A stretch of 64,000 nucleotides of DNA, from the NCBI RefSeq assembly GCF_000006445.2, contig NC_006047.2, forward strand, positions 620,001 through 684,000, given 5' to 3'. Both the position numbers and the translations under genes were made by a program. Shown here one piece after another: positions 20,025-29,567 of this stretch. Every line of letters starts with the position of its first letter. Positions within the stretch are counted from its first letter, which is position 1. The DNA is from Debaryomyces hansenii CBS767 (taxonomy: Eukaryota; Ascomycota; Pichiomycetes; Serinales; Debaryomycetaceae). The notes under the pieces were generated by a model. It saw nothing but the letters and a program-made list of their open reading frames with translations, did no database searches and was not told the DNA's origin.

Positions 20025-21281
20025 ATGGCAAAGAGAAGACAAAAGACCAGAACCCATAAGAAGGTATCTGAGGAAGAATTAGCCAAGATACCTAGATCTA
20101 TGGTTATTAGATTGGGATCATCATTGAGAAATCATTCATTAAGTCAGTTAGTCAAGGATTTCAGAAACATCATGCAGCCACATACGGCCATTAATTTAAG
20201 GGAGAGAAAATCAAATAAGTTGAAGGATTTCATTGTCATGGCTGGGCCTTTAGGTGTTTCAGACTTATTTATTTTCAACCAGTCTGAGGAAACTGGAAGT
20301 ATATCATTGAGAATTGGAAAAATGCCTAGAGGACCAACTTTGCAATTCAGAGTTAACAACTATTCGTTGATTAAGGATGTCAGCAGAATATTAAAACATC
20401 CAAAGTCGGTAGGAAAAGATTCTCCAGAATTCTTGAACCCACCGTTACTTGTTTTGAATGGGTTTCTGAACAAGTTGAATGAAGTTGAAAACCACGAGAA
20501 ATTATTAATTACTGTATTTCAGAATATGTTTCCCCCAATTCAACCACAACTGACGAAAGTGTCGTCTATTAAGAGGGTTTTGATGGTGAACAAGAACGCA
20601 GAAACAGGGGAAATAGATTTAAGACATTATGCTATAGATACAAAATTGGTTGACGGAAGTCGTAATGTCAAGAAATTACTTAACTCGCATCATAACTTAA
20701 AGAAATCTTTACCTAACCTATCGGCAAACAGTGATGTTTCTGATTTGTTATTGGACCCATATTCTGTTGGTGGCATAACTTCGGATTCCGAAGTCGAAGA
20801 CGATGCTATTGTAGAAATTAAAAATAGCGAAGATGCAAATGTTCTTAAGAAGAAGACGGCATCAGAAGAAAAAGAAACTGCTAATCCTCAAACTAGAAAG
20901 AGAGCCATTAAGCTTACAGAACTTGGTCCTCGTATAAATATGACATTAATGAAGATCGAAGAGAATTTAACCGGGTCGTCAAAGACACTTTACCACGCTA
21001 ATATCAACAAATCTGAAGCCGAACAAAACGAATTAAACAGAAAGCATGAATTGAGACAAAAGCAGAAGGCTGAAAGAAGAGCCAAACAGCAAGCTAATGT
21101 CGATGCGAAGGAAGAGACGAAGAAGGCTAAGAAAGAAAGAAGAAAAGCAAGACAAAACGGCGAAGAACCAGAACAAGGTGAAGACGAACCAATGACTGAA
21201 AGCGATAGCGATAGTGATGCACCAGAGATCAAAGCAGAAGATTACGAGAATGACAGCGATTTATATAGTGACGTTGAGTAA
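20025..21281 (+). CDS. SSF1: SSF1, Brix-domain 60S assembly factor
   Basis: Ssf1 acts in early pre-60S particles with Rrp14/Rrp15. The basic N-terminus (MAKRRQKTRTHKK) leads into a Brix/sigma70-like domain from about residue 24 to 300, with PRSMVIRLG and GPTLQFRV motifs. The C-terminus is a long basic then acidic coiled region, ending in a Ser/Asp-rich stretch. Length is 418 residues, near the usual 450. The ATG at 20025 is the first in frame and gives the expected N-terminus. Confidence 0.94.
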   Translation: MAKRRQKTRTHKKVSEEELAKIPRSMVIRLGSSLRNHSLSQLVKDFRNIMQPHTAINLRERKSNKLKDFIVMAGPLGVSDLFIFNQSEETGSISLRIGKMPRGPTLQFRVNNYSLIKDVSRILKHPKSVGKDSPEFLNPPLLVLNGFLNKLNEVENHEKLLITVFQNMFPPIQPQLTKVSSIKRVLMVNKNAETGEIDLRHYAIDTKLVDGSRNVKKLLNSHHNLKKSLPNLSANSDVSDLLLDPYSVGGITSDSEVEDDAIVEIKNSEDANVLKKKTASEEKETANPQTRKRAIKLTELGPRINMTLMKIEENLTGSSKTLYHANINKSEAEQNELNRKHELRQKQKAERRAKQQANVDAKEETKKAKKERRKARQNGEEPEQGEDEPMTESDSDSDAPEIKAEDYENDSDLYSDVE

Positions 21282-21303
21282 TTATGATCAAATTATATAC
21301 ATT

Positions 21304-21957
21304 TTATTTAGATATTTCTTCAATATCTTCGATTAATTCTTTTATCGCCCGTTGTAGATTTATAATCTTTATAGAGATAGCCAAACTATTACCGAAAAAG
21401 TTTTGTGATTGCCTTAGCTGATACGGAACCAATCCACCAAATTGAGTAATAGGATCTTTCAATTTAGGTTCTTGGGATTCTATTTCATTTATATCGTCAG
21501 ATTCTTTTTCTGTCTCAATTTCGTTGGTTTTTCTATTCTTCAACGTCGATTGAGCAGCATCTTCTTCGTTTATATTGTCTACTTTTGGTTTTTCATTCCT
21601 AGTTTTCTGCTCTTTCAATAGATCTACCAATTCAAACTTATCACTAACTTTTATTTTCTTGCAAGCCCCATATGGCCTGAAGTCAAAGGAATCAGCCCCA
21701 TATTTTTTGCTTAGGGAACCATTATTGTAATTTGCTCGACTCAAATTAAGGAATCCATTTATGTAGTTCAATCTGTTCTCATTAGTTAATCTCTCATAGG
21801 AGTCAATTAAGCCTAGTAATCTAATAGTTTTATCATCTATAGGGGACAACGACGTCTCAGACTTTGATATCAACTTAAAGCCTTCATCAGAAGGTTCCTC
21901 GTACTTTATAGATATGTCTTCAAATATAGATGTAATCTTATCAATTGAATTGGACAT
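21304..21957 (-). CDS. VMA22: VMA22, V-ATPase assembly factor
   Basis: This 217-residue ER-associated chaperone works with Vma12 and Vma21 in building the V-ATPase membrane sector. Family blocks are LLGLIDSYERL, the LSRANYN...KYGADSFD region and the C-terminal DPITQFGGLVPYQLRQSQ stretch. A polar acidic linker separates the N- and C-terminal helical parts. Its 3' end lies 22 bp from the convergent end of SSF1. Overall similarity is modest, but the C-terminal block is diagnostic. Confidence 0.88.
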   Translation of the reverse strand: MSNSIDKITSIFEDISIKYEEPSDEGFKLISKSETSLSPIDDKTIRLLGLIDSYERLTNENRLNYINGFLNLSRANYNNGSLSKKYGADSFDFRPYGACKKIKVSDKFELVDLLKEQKTRNEKPKVDNINEEDAAQSTLKNRKTNEIETEKESDDINEIESQEPKLKDPITQFGGLVPYQLRQSQNFFGNSLAISIKIINLQRAIKELIEDIEEISK

Positions 21958-22044
21958 TTAGCTGATAAAGAATCTAGTGAAGATCATATTACTGTTTCGC
22001 AGAAATATCAACTTTTTTTATTCTAATTAAAAATATATACTTAG

Positions 22045-23109
22045 CTAATGCCTATATATTTCCTTCAATCTAAGGAATTCATCCTTTGGCAATATACTAT
22101 TAAATCCAAATTCTTCATTGATAGTCTTGGAATGAATCAATTTCACCTCTTCTTCAGATCTTTCCTTTTCTTGCATAAGATTACCTTGGGTAAAAACACT
22201 GTTAATTAGTTCTTCTTCTCCAAAAGTTTTATTCTTATAGACAGTAGGCTGACAGTATATAATCTGTGCTAAATCATGAAGAATGTTTGCTGTTAGTCCC
22301 CACACATCATTAATCTTTTGGTCCGTGTCTGAATCACGTCTCGTACCAAGACGTCCCCATGTAGATAAATCTCTCTTGGGCATAGATTTTGCCTTCTCCT
22401 TCATGGACGGATTGTCTTCAGGTTCCTCTTCTGATGACATGGATGTATCACTAACTTCACGCAACCAATGGATCTCATGCTCGTTTTCATGAGCAAACGT
22501 ATAGGAGCGTAAATTCCATGGTATGCCACCCCATTCGATCTTGAAAAACTGTCTCTTAATACATTCCCTAGATGGTGATTTTGTCGAAGGATACAAAAAG
22601 TCTTTCAAAGGACACGAGAATATGCTCGAGCTTTCATCCGGATTCAAGTTCAATTTTAAATTTCCAAAAAGTTCCTGTTCGTGTTCACTCGATAAGTTCA
22701 TAAACCCTATACACGGCTTGACAGCCAGGAATGTTCTAGATAAGTAACATGGAAGTAAATTCAAATGATCGATCTTGAACCCATAATGTTTCATGAGCTT
22801 TTCATTGTTAGCCTCTAACCCGATTTCCTCCTCCATTTCTCTTCTAGCCACCTGCCATTCAGTTTCAAGCCCACTATCAGCCTTTCCACCTGGCAATGAT
22901 ATATGGCCCGGAAAACTCCTTAATTTAGAAGATCTTTTCGTCAAGATGACTCTTAATTCCCCCATATTACCCAAAAAGAGCAATACAAAGACAGCTGATC
23001 TCCTTGCAACGGGAACTTTGTGCCAAATCGAATGCAGAGGACACAGGATATTAGGAGGTTGGTACGTCCTGACGTTTATTAGGAACAACTCTTCGGAGGT
23101 GACTGGCAT
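22045..23109 (-). CDS. PCD1: PCD1, Nudix coenzyme A diphosphatase
   Basis: This Nudix hydrolase belongs to the Pcd1/NUDT7 group, which cleaves oxidised CoA or 8-oxo-dGTP; the yeast protein is peroxisomal. The Nudix box lies at about residues 74-98, beginning GGKAD and ending RREMEEEIGL, with catalytic Glu 93-95. The upstream SLPGG is typical of the CoA-type subgroup. The C-terminus ends YRH, so no classical PTS1 is evident. Length is 354 residues, close to family values. Confidence 0.88.
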   Translation of the reverse strand: MPVTSEELFLINVRTYQPPNILCPLHSIWHKVPVARRSAVFVLLFLGNMGELRVILTKRSSKLRSFPGHISLPGGKADSGLETEWQVARREMEEEIGLEANNEKLMKHYGFKIDHLNLLPCYLSRTFLAVKPCIGFMNLSSEHEQELFGNLKLNLNPDESSSIFSCPLKDFLYPSTKSPSRECIKRQFFKIEWGGIPWNLRSYTFAHENEHEIHWLREVSDTSMSSEEEPEDNPSMKEKAKSMPKRDLSTWGRLGTRRDSDTDQKINDVWGLTANILHDLAQIIYCQPTVYKNKTFGEEELINSVFTQGNLMQEKERSEEEVKLIHSKTINEEFGFNSILPKDEFLRLKEIYRH

Positions 23110-23322
23110 TATGGAAAACTGTTAAAAAGTATGGGGTTATTCTACTAGAAGGACGAATAAATCCCTGTATACAAAATAGACGTCATTCGCAAGCGAATAA
23201 GATCAACACTTAACAGATCTACAGTATTAAATCAAGATTAATAGTAAATAATAACTTATTAAATTCCTCTATAAAATATAAAATCAAGCATTCTAATATA
23301 CAAACGACGCAGCAACAATTCT

Positions 23323-24432
23323 CTAATCTCTTTCTAAGATGACTGGGAATTCGTTGACATCGGCATTTTCATAAATGATTCTGTATGTAGCTTCGAATAA
23401 TGGGAATTCATTCGATAAGTTGTAGTTGGTTAACAATTCGTGGACTTCCTTGGCAGTTAAGATACCTTGAGAAGATTGACCCTTTAAGACAATCTTTTCG
23501 GCTTCCCAAGCGTCAACGTTGTTTTCAATCATGTATCTAGCAACCTTGACATTTCTACCACCGGAACAAGTGGTGATTAAGTCAGCGACACCGGCAGATT
23601 CCTCAGTGAAAGTAGTGGATTCTGGAGCTGGACCCTTGACACCGAACTTTTGGTAGTAAGAGGCAAAGTGGATGATTTCTCTGATACCGATTCTCATGAT
23701 AGCGGCCTTAGCGTTGTCACCCCAGCCGGCACCGATAACGAAACCAACAGCACAGGCAACAACATTCTTCAAAGCACCAGCGAAAGAAGCACCTATGATG
23801 TCATTGATGACTCTGACATGGAAGTAGGTTCTGTGGAATAATTGCTTTAAGACGTATTCGTCGATATCTCTACCCTTACCTCTGAAATCTTCTGGAATGT
23901 TGTAGGCAATGGTGGTTTCAGACCATCTTTCTCTGGCAACTTCGTTGGCAATGTTGGCACCAGATAAGACACCACAGTGGACACCTAAAGTATCGTTGAT
24001 AGATTGCGATAACAACTTACAACCTTCTGGGCCAACTTCCAAACCCTTCAAACAGGAGATGGCTCTGGCAGATGGCTTGACATGGCCAACCAATTGCTTA
24101 CACACTCTTGGTAAGAATTGATGTGGAATGTTGAAAATTAATAAGTCTGCATCCTTGACAGTGTCAACAACGTCTGGGTTTGCAACCAAGTTTTCCGGCA
24201 ACTTGACTTCTGGCAAGTACTTAACGTTTTCGTGTTTGGTGTTGATGATTTCAGTCAACTTTTGTCCGTCAACTTCTTCTTCAAAAACCCACATGTTCAC
24301 TTGCTTTTCGAACACTTCTGGTTTTTCAGCCGTGTTTTCAGATACGATCTTAGCAACAGCAGTACCCCAGTTACCGGATCCAATGATGGCAACTCTGAAT
24401 GGTTTTTCAATATTAAATGGTGTAGAAGTCAT
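23323..24432 (-). CDS. GPD1: GPD1, NAD-dependent glycerol-3-phosphate dehydrogenase
   Basis: This enzyme reduces dihydroxyacetone phosphate to glycerol 3-phosphate, the committed step of osmolyte glycerol synthesis. The Rossmann motif GSGNWG is at residues 18-23 and the catalytic lysine is K222 in GALKNVVACA. The C-terminal EVHELL and FPLFEA blocks are intact. The 369 residues start at the first ATG and lack the long N-terminal extension of baker's-yeast Gpd1. Leucine codons are almost all TTG/TTA, which indicates high expression. The upstream region is unusually long (1.1 kb) and rich in stress-type motifs. Confidence 0.97.
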   Translation of the reverse strand: MTSTPFNIEKPFRVAIIGSGNWGTAVAKIVSENTAEKPEVFEKQVNMWVFEEEVDGQKLTEIINTKHENVKYLPEVKLPENLVANPDVVDTVKDADLLIFNIPHQFLPRVCKQLVGHVKPSARAISCLKGLEVGPEGCKLLSQSINDTLGVHCGVLSGANIANEVARERWSETTIAYNIPEDFRGKGRDIDEYVLKQLFHRTYFHVRVINDIIGASFAGALKNVVACAVGFVIGAGWGDNAKAAIMRIGIREIIHFASYYQKFGVKGPAPESTTFTEESAGVADLITTCSGGRNVKVARYMIENNVDAWEAEKIVLKGQSSQGILTAKEVHELLTNYNLSNEFPLFEATYRIIYENADVNEFPVILERD

Positions 24433-25570
24433 ATTTGTTTTATTTTAAGATTGATTCTTAGTGTAATTGTTTAAAGAATGAATAATTCCATCGTAATGAA
24501 GGCCAAATCCGTCATATTTATACCTGAAAAATATATTCTTGATCAATTAATCCGAATGTCTAATGATGTCATCATTGAGTCAGCTGCTGAACACTGTTCG
24601 AGAGGTCGGAAAAGCCCCCGCATCTCTAAATATATTTTTCTGCTTGATTGTTCTACAGTTTTCTCCCATTTCCACATAGTTAAAAGCCCAACAATCCCAA
24701 GAAATGCTATTGCTTCCTGCGGTAGTCATTTAGTCGGAAGTGACCTCCTGCGACTCATTTCAGTTTCTTTTTGCGTTTCTATTACACCTAGGTTATGTCA
24801 TCATTTTGCTTTCGGACTCTTACGAAACGGTAGGGGGAAATCGTTACGAAGCCCGGTGATAGTGATCTGGAAAAGAAATGTTTTGTAATTTTCGGAGTAC
24901 ACTGAACGGCGTATGTGATTTGCTAGGCCTAGAGGAGGGAATTGAGTCAGTAGCAGCTATAAAAGAGCAATACGAACGCAAATTGGAAGCAAATAAGCGA
25001 TTGGGTACAAAGGGAGTCTGTGAGGGTTACTGTAATTACCACTAGATGGTAATTACATGGACAGAGAAATCGGGACCGATACGGTACAATGACGGAACAA
25101 CTAAGTCCGAAATGGAAAAAATCGGGAGTCGCATGCTCGTGTGATGTCATTGTGACGGAGTTGGACATGACAGACACGAGTTCGAGTCTACCAGGCGTCG
25201 GTGCGACATTGTGAGGGGATAAAGGTTGGTTTATGGCCGATGTAGTTATTTGGGTGCAAACAGTAGAACTAGACTTGTGAGGGAGCGAGAAGAGGCGATA
25301 GAAAGAGCGATTGAAAGGAGAGAAAGTGAGTAGAAAATAATGGAGAGGTTGTGAAATAATAATCGGTGATAAGGACTGAAAGGAATGAATAATGGGAAGA
25401 ATAATGGATCAATAGCGGAAGGAATAGCGGAATGGGAGAACCAAAACTTCTGTGTTTGAAAAGGAATTTAAAGAGAGGGTCGGGGTAAGGATAAAATGCC
25501 TATGTATGTTCTACATGGTTCTACGTGGATATAATAATGTAATCGCACCCGCGAAAATATATTGTCCATA
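24433..25570. promoter_or_regulatory. Long GPD1 upstream region and PEX20 3' flank
   Basis: On the GPD1 strand a TATAAATA box lies at 24522-24515. Other elements are a 15-bp perfect palindrome AATGATG-T-CATCATT (24562-24576) next to an AP-1/Gcn4-type TGAGTCA (24576-24582), and CRE-like TGATGTCA (25142-25149) with TGACG (25153-25157). STRE-type AGGGG occurs at 24832-24836 and 25214-25218. A 10-bp inverted repeat spans 25031-25057, a TGCGAC core lies at 25202-25207 and TGGGTGCAA at 25251-25259. A purine-rich tract covers about 25275-25441. Long chance ORFs here lack family features. Functions are inferred from motif resemblance only. Confidence 0.6.
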
Positions 25571-26812
25571 TTAATTAAAATCGTCATCGTGCTTGTAGTC
25601 GTCGTATACTTCTTGCCATTCGTCCGACATGATATTATTTCTAGGATGTTTAGGTGGCATTCTTTGAGGGCCTCCCATCACCGGGAAGGGTGCGTCCTCC
25701 GTCATGTCAAGCCAATCATCATCTTCCATCCAATCAGATGTCTTGACCTGGTTCCCAGTCACAATCTGCGCTGCCTGGAATGGACTCACATCTCCTTCAA
25801 TCGAACCTTTTTTAATGTGTGCTAACGGGTCGGGCAAGTGCAGTGTTTGTGGCTCCTGGGTGGGCATGTCGTCTTGCGACATGGGGATATGGTTTGTGTA
25901 TTGGTCGTACTGCGATACTGGCACTGGGGTCGGTGTCTGCGACGTGACAACTTCGGGGTTATCCCTGATGTCTTCGCCTGATTGTTTACTCACCAACTTG
26001 TCTCCTTCGGCCGACAATTCCACTGATCGATTCGAAATTGAGCTCATTAGCTTCAAGAAATTCGAGTTTTGGAATTTAGCATTCGTTTCGGCGTTTTCGC
26101 CTTTAAGCATCGACTCTTGCACCTGTTTTGCCGTTTTGGCAAACTGTTCCTTTTCGAACTCATTTCCATCCATTTGCACTTCTGCCGTCTGCTCGTTGCT
26201 CATATTCTCGTGCTGTAATTCTCTCTCCATCTGGTCGAACTGCGCATCGAAAATCTGGTTCTCTTCTTCCATCTTATGCATCTCTTTATGCTCAGGTACA
26301 TTTCCTCTAGTCTGGTATAACGAATTCGATAAATTTGTCCTCATGTTCATCCGGAATCCCCCCATCTGATGCTGTGGTTGATATGCTACGTTATTCTGTG
26401 CTGGATGTTGTGATGTCTGGTTCATAAACTGCTGGTGCCAATCATTCTGTACCTTTCCATTCTGTATATTCCCAGCCTGGTGTCTTGGCTGTTGATTTAT
26501 ACTCATTTTTGAAAAATCTTGTACCCATCCTTGTTGAGGGTGATGCTGACTATGCTGAGCCTGGTTATGCTGGCGATGATGCTGATGAAATTGTTGATGA
26601 ACAGGCTCTGGCTGATACTGATTAAATGCCTGCCCATTACTAAACTGCTGGAAGTCTTGGTTTAGTCTCTGGTCCACTATTGCTTGGTTTCTGAATCCAT
26701 TTCCCTGTTGGGGTTGATTTCTAATAATCTCATTCTGTAATGTATTGTCCCTTTGGGTATGCTTCGATAAATTTTGTAGCGCGTTGGATGGTCCACAGTT
26801 GGCCGCATCCAT
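25571..26812 (-). CDS. PEX20: PEX20, PTS2 co-receptor
   Basis: This peroxisomal import co-receptor carries PTS2 cargo together with Pex7. The conserved N-terminus MDAANCGPSNALQNLSKH contains the ubiquitinated cysteine, here C6. The middle is Gln/His-rich, with a WVQDF motif (W96-F100) that would bind Pex14/Pex13. The C-terminal region holds the Pex7-binding block around SPFQAAQIV and DWMEDDDWLDM. I use the ATG at 26812, because the codons upstream contain no ATG. It is 413 residues, a normal length. It is the CTG-clade counterpart of Pex18/Pex21. Confidence 0.9.
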   Translation of the reverse strand: MDAANCGPSNALQNLSKHTQRDNTLQNEIIRNQPQQGNGFRNQAIVDQRLNQDFQQFSNGQAFNQYQPEPVHQQFHQHHRQHNQAQHSQHHPQQGWVQDFSKMSINQQPRHQAGNIQNGKVQNDWHQQFMNQTSQHPAQNNVAYQPQHQMGGFRMNMRTNLSNSLYQTRGNVPEHKEMHKMEEENQIFDAQFDQMERELQHENMSNEQTAEVQMDGNEFEKEQFAKTAKQVQESMLKGENAETNAKFQNSNFLKLMSSISNRSVELSAEGDKLVSKQSGEDIRDNPEVVTSQTPTPVPVSQYDQYTNHIPMSQDDMPTQEPQTLHLPDPLAHIKKGSIEGDVSPFQAAQIVTGNQVKTSDWMEDDDWLDMTEDAPFPVMGGPQRMPPKHPRNNIMSDEWQEVYDDYKHDDDFN

Positions 26813-27083
26813 ATTTACTATTATCAATGTCTTTTTCCAATGAAAATGTCCTTTTGGTGATGAAAAGATGTTGATTTTATATGTCTATATTATATCCTCG
26901 GGCATTTTGTCAAGTCATTTCCCCCCTCTTTTTTTTATCGGGGTTTTGTGTAACATTTTAATTTTACTATGGCCTCTGATCTTAACTACTGAATTATGGT
27001 TCTATAGGATAAGATACCGATGATGGTTTTGATTCATGTCATTAATTATCATAAATTTTCACAAGAGAGTTATCAGAACTATT

Positions 27084-28172
27084 TTAGAGCTTTATATAGT
27101 TGTCATTTTCGAATAATTCGTCGTAGGCCTTGCCGAGGAACTCATGAACGTTCGAGGTTTGCATGGATCTGCCATATTTAGCGAAGGCTTTAGAAGCCGC
27201 AAGTCTCACTGTAGATGATGCCGCAAAACATGCTAACAAGTTCAGATCTTCAGACGATAATTTGTCTTTTTTTGATGTTGGATCCCATAATCCGTCGTTG
27301 TAGTTATTAGACCAGTTTACAAAGGTTGCAATGGCTCCTGTTAGGGTATCGCCTTGACCACCCACTCGTCTATTTGACCCCTCAAGTTCGTTGATAAGAT
27401 ACTCACCGTCGCGAACCATGATTTCCTTGAAGTTCTTTTGGATAACGGTAACGTTTCCTAACTTTTGCGACAAGTTAATTGAGGACTCTATTAAGTTGGA
27501 GACATCTGTTTCGTTGATGGAAAACTTGACGTTCAATTTTTTTGCAAGTCTGTCAAATTCTACCACGTTGGGGGTAATGATTGCCTTGGAGTAATTCTTC
27601 ACGAGCAGCGGGTCGATCGACAACAAGTACAACGCATCTGCATCCAAGATCATGGGTTTATTCATCACTTTGAGCTGCTCAATGATTTTGACAAGTGTCT
27701 TCAACATCAACGGGTCTCTGCCGAACCCCGGCCCGATCACAACTATATCAATTCTCTCCAACAACCCAACGATCTTCGGCAATATTACATCTTCAATGAT
27801 CTCATCCAACTGGCGTTGGTCCTTGACCACCACATCTTCTACCGTCAACCTGAGCAATGCATCCACTTCACTCTTCGATAAATGTTCCTTCATTTCTGGG
27901 CTCTGGAGCTCATACAAATATGGGTGCACCATCAAGTCTGGCGAATACAGCTTCAACACCGGAGATGCCATCTTCTCGCATATAATATGGCTCAAATCCG
28001 CTCCTAATAATGCAGACGAGTGACTAGCGAAGAATGGTGCTCCGGTATAGTCTTCGCTACCCCCAATGACTGCTATTTTGCCCGATTGTCCCTTGTGGAA
28101 ATTGGGTGCCAAAGGCTGGATAATTGTCCGGCATAATTGTAGCAATTCCTTCTGAGTCTTATTTTTCAACAT
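27084..28172 (-). CDS. ATP/ADP-dependent NAD(P)HX dehydratase
   Basis: This enzyme repairs hydrated NADH and NADPH (yeast YKL151C/Nnr2, human NAXD). It has a ribokinase-like fold. Key blocks are [22 protein letters not shown] near the N-terminus, [11 protein letters not shown] near residue 150, LDADALYLL near 185, TPNVVEF near 205 and GGQGDTLTG near 275, which contains the catalytic Asp. The start at 28172 gives 362 residues. The C-terminus shows no obvious organelle signal. All sequence signatures are intact. Confidence 0.93.
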   Translation of the reverse strand: MLKNKTQKELLQLCRTIIQPLAPNFHKGQSGKIAVIGGSEDYTGAPFFASHSSALLGADLSHIICEKMASPVLKLYSPDLMVHPYLYELQSPEMKEHLSKSEVDALLRLTVEDVVVKDQRQLDEIIEDVILPKIVGLLERIDIVVIGPGFGRDPLMLKTLVKIIEQLKVMNKPMILDADALYLLSIDPLLVKNYSKAIITPNVVEFDRLAKKLNVKFSINETDVSNLIESSINLSQKLGNVTVIQKNFKEIMVRDGEYLINELEGSNRRVGGQGDTLTGAIATFVNWSNNYNDGLWDPTSKKDKLSSEDLNLLACFAASSTVRLAASKAFAKYGRSMQTSNVHEFLGKAYDELFENDNYIKL

Positions 28173-28489
28173 ATGAGCTAATTTCTTCAATCAAACGGTC
28201 TTAATACGGTTTACTGATGTAAAATTCCCAGATTTGAACCTATATATCCTGTTTCCGCTAGTGTTTAGGCGAAATTCTATACTATAAGCTGCTATTAAAT
28301 GGTCAGTTCGGATTATGTAAATGGTCCACATATTACGTAATATAAGCAATTAAGGCCCGGACAAATGATATATAAATCAATATAAATGAACCTGATTCTG
28401 AATTATAAAAGAAATACATCGTTATATTTGCTTTAATTATTATCAATTGTTGTTAGTAATCATAGAGAATAATTATTCAGTAAAAAAAT
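28173..28489. promoter_or_regulatory. Divergent promoter of NAD(P)HX dehydratase gene and MCR1
   Basis: This AT-rich spacer shows TATA-like stretches near 28245-28250 and 28368-28385. A TACTAAC read on the minus strand (28458-28452) has no matching donor and no ORF to splice. No RNA gene was seen. Confidence 0.4.
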
Positions 28490-29389
28490 ATGTCATTTAC
28501 TCGTCAATTAACTAAGAATTTAACTAGTTTTAAGGTATTAGCACCATTCGCTGCTGCGGTGGGAAGCGTCGGAATAGCATACCAATATTCAACATCTTCT
28601 ATTATGAATGAAACAGGAAAGACTTTCACTGGTAATGACGAATGGATTGACTTGAAGTTAGCTAAGAGTTGGGATACCACTCATAACACTAAACATTTTG
28701 TTTTCGAGTTGGCCAACCAGGATGATGTTTCCGGATTGATCAATGCTTCGTGTTTATTAACCAAGTTTGTTACACCAAAGGGTAACAATGTTATCAGACC
28801 ATACACTCCAATTTCTGATGTTGATGGTAAGGGTTCTATTGAATTTGTCATCAAGAAGTACGATGGAGGTAAGATGTCTAGCCACATCCATGACTTGAAG
28901 CCAAACGACACTTTGGCATTCAAGGGACCAGTTGTCAAGTGGAAGTGGGAACCAAATCAATACAAGTCGATTGCTTTGATCGGTGGTGGTACCGGTATCA
29001 CTCCATTGTACCAATTGATGCACGAAATTACCAAGAACCCTGAAGACAAGACCAAGGTCAACTTATTCTACGGTAACCTTACCGAAAAAGATATTTTGAT
29101 TAAGAAAGAATTAGATACTATTGCTGAAAAGCACAAGGACCAAGTCAACGTTGTTTATTTCCTCGACAAGGCTCCTGAAAACTGGAACGGCGAAACCGGT
29201 TACATTTCTAAGGAATTCTTACAATCTAAATTGCCAGGTCCAGGTAAGGACAACAAGGTTTTCGTCTGTGGTCCACCGGGCTTGTACAAGGCTCTTTCTG
29301 GTCCTAAGAAGTCTCCAACTGACCAAGGTGAAGTTGAAGGTGCCTTAGCTGACTTAGGTTACACCAAGGAAAATGTCTTCAAGTTCTAG
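28490..29389 (+). CDS. MCR1: MCR1, mitochondrial NADH-cytochrome b5 reductase
   Basis: This flavoprotein of the outer membrane and intermembrane space passes electrons from NADH to cytochrome b5 and supports ergosterol and ascorbate-type antioxidant metabolism. An N-terminal presequence is followed by one hydrophobic anchor (about residues 15-32). The FAD motif RPYTPIS is at 103-109, the KMSSHIHDL flavin loop at 128, the NADH motif GGGTGITP at 165-172 and CGPPG near 258. It is 299 residues, full length. Codon use indicates good expression. Confidence 0.96.
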   Translation: MSFTRQLTKNLTSFKVLAPFAAAVGSVGIAYQYSTSSIMNETGKTFTGNDEWIDLKLAKSWDTTHNTKHFVFELANQDDVSGLINASCLLTKFVTPKGNNVIRPYTPISDVDGKGSIEFVIKKYDGGKMSSHIHDLKPNDTLAFKGPVVKWKWEPNQYKSIALIGGGTGITPLYQLMHEITKNPEDKTKVNLFYGNLTEKDILIKKELDTIAEKHKDQVNVVYFLDKAPENWNGETGYISKEFLQSKLPGPGKDNKVFVCGPPGLYKALSGPKKSPTDQGEVEGALADLGYTKENVFKF

Positions 29390-29546
29390 AGATGTTAGAG
29401 ATAGATAAGTAGGATTTGATATATTACTATATATTAAAAGTTTTAGTTAAACCTGACCAGTTAATGTTGTAGTTATAAATTATTATATCTGATTTTTTCG
29501 CTTTCGCTTTATTTATCAAAGAAGTAAACGCATAAATATTTGTTCA

Positions 29547-29567
29547 ATGTATGTACAAATTACATGA
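29547..29567 (+). other. Upstream ORF overlapping the DBR1 start
   Basis: Six sense codons begin at 29547 and end in TGA at 29565-29567. This overlaps the DBR1 ATG at 29564 as ATGA. A second ATG at 29551 opens another out-of-frame ORF. Whether the mRNA includes these ATGs is not known. Confidence 0.4.

Noticed and set aside
24478..24888. 136-codon ORF on the plus strand upstream of GPD1
   Set aside because: The composition is unlike a folded protein, no family is recognisable, and it covers the promoter TATA and palindrome.
28452..28458. TACTAAC branch motif on the minus strand upstream of the NAD(P)HX dehydratase gene
   Set aside because: No donor or upstream coding frame exists and the contiguous ATG gives the expected N-terminus.
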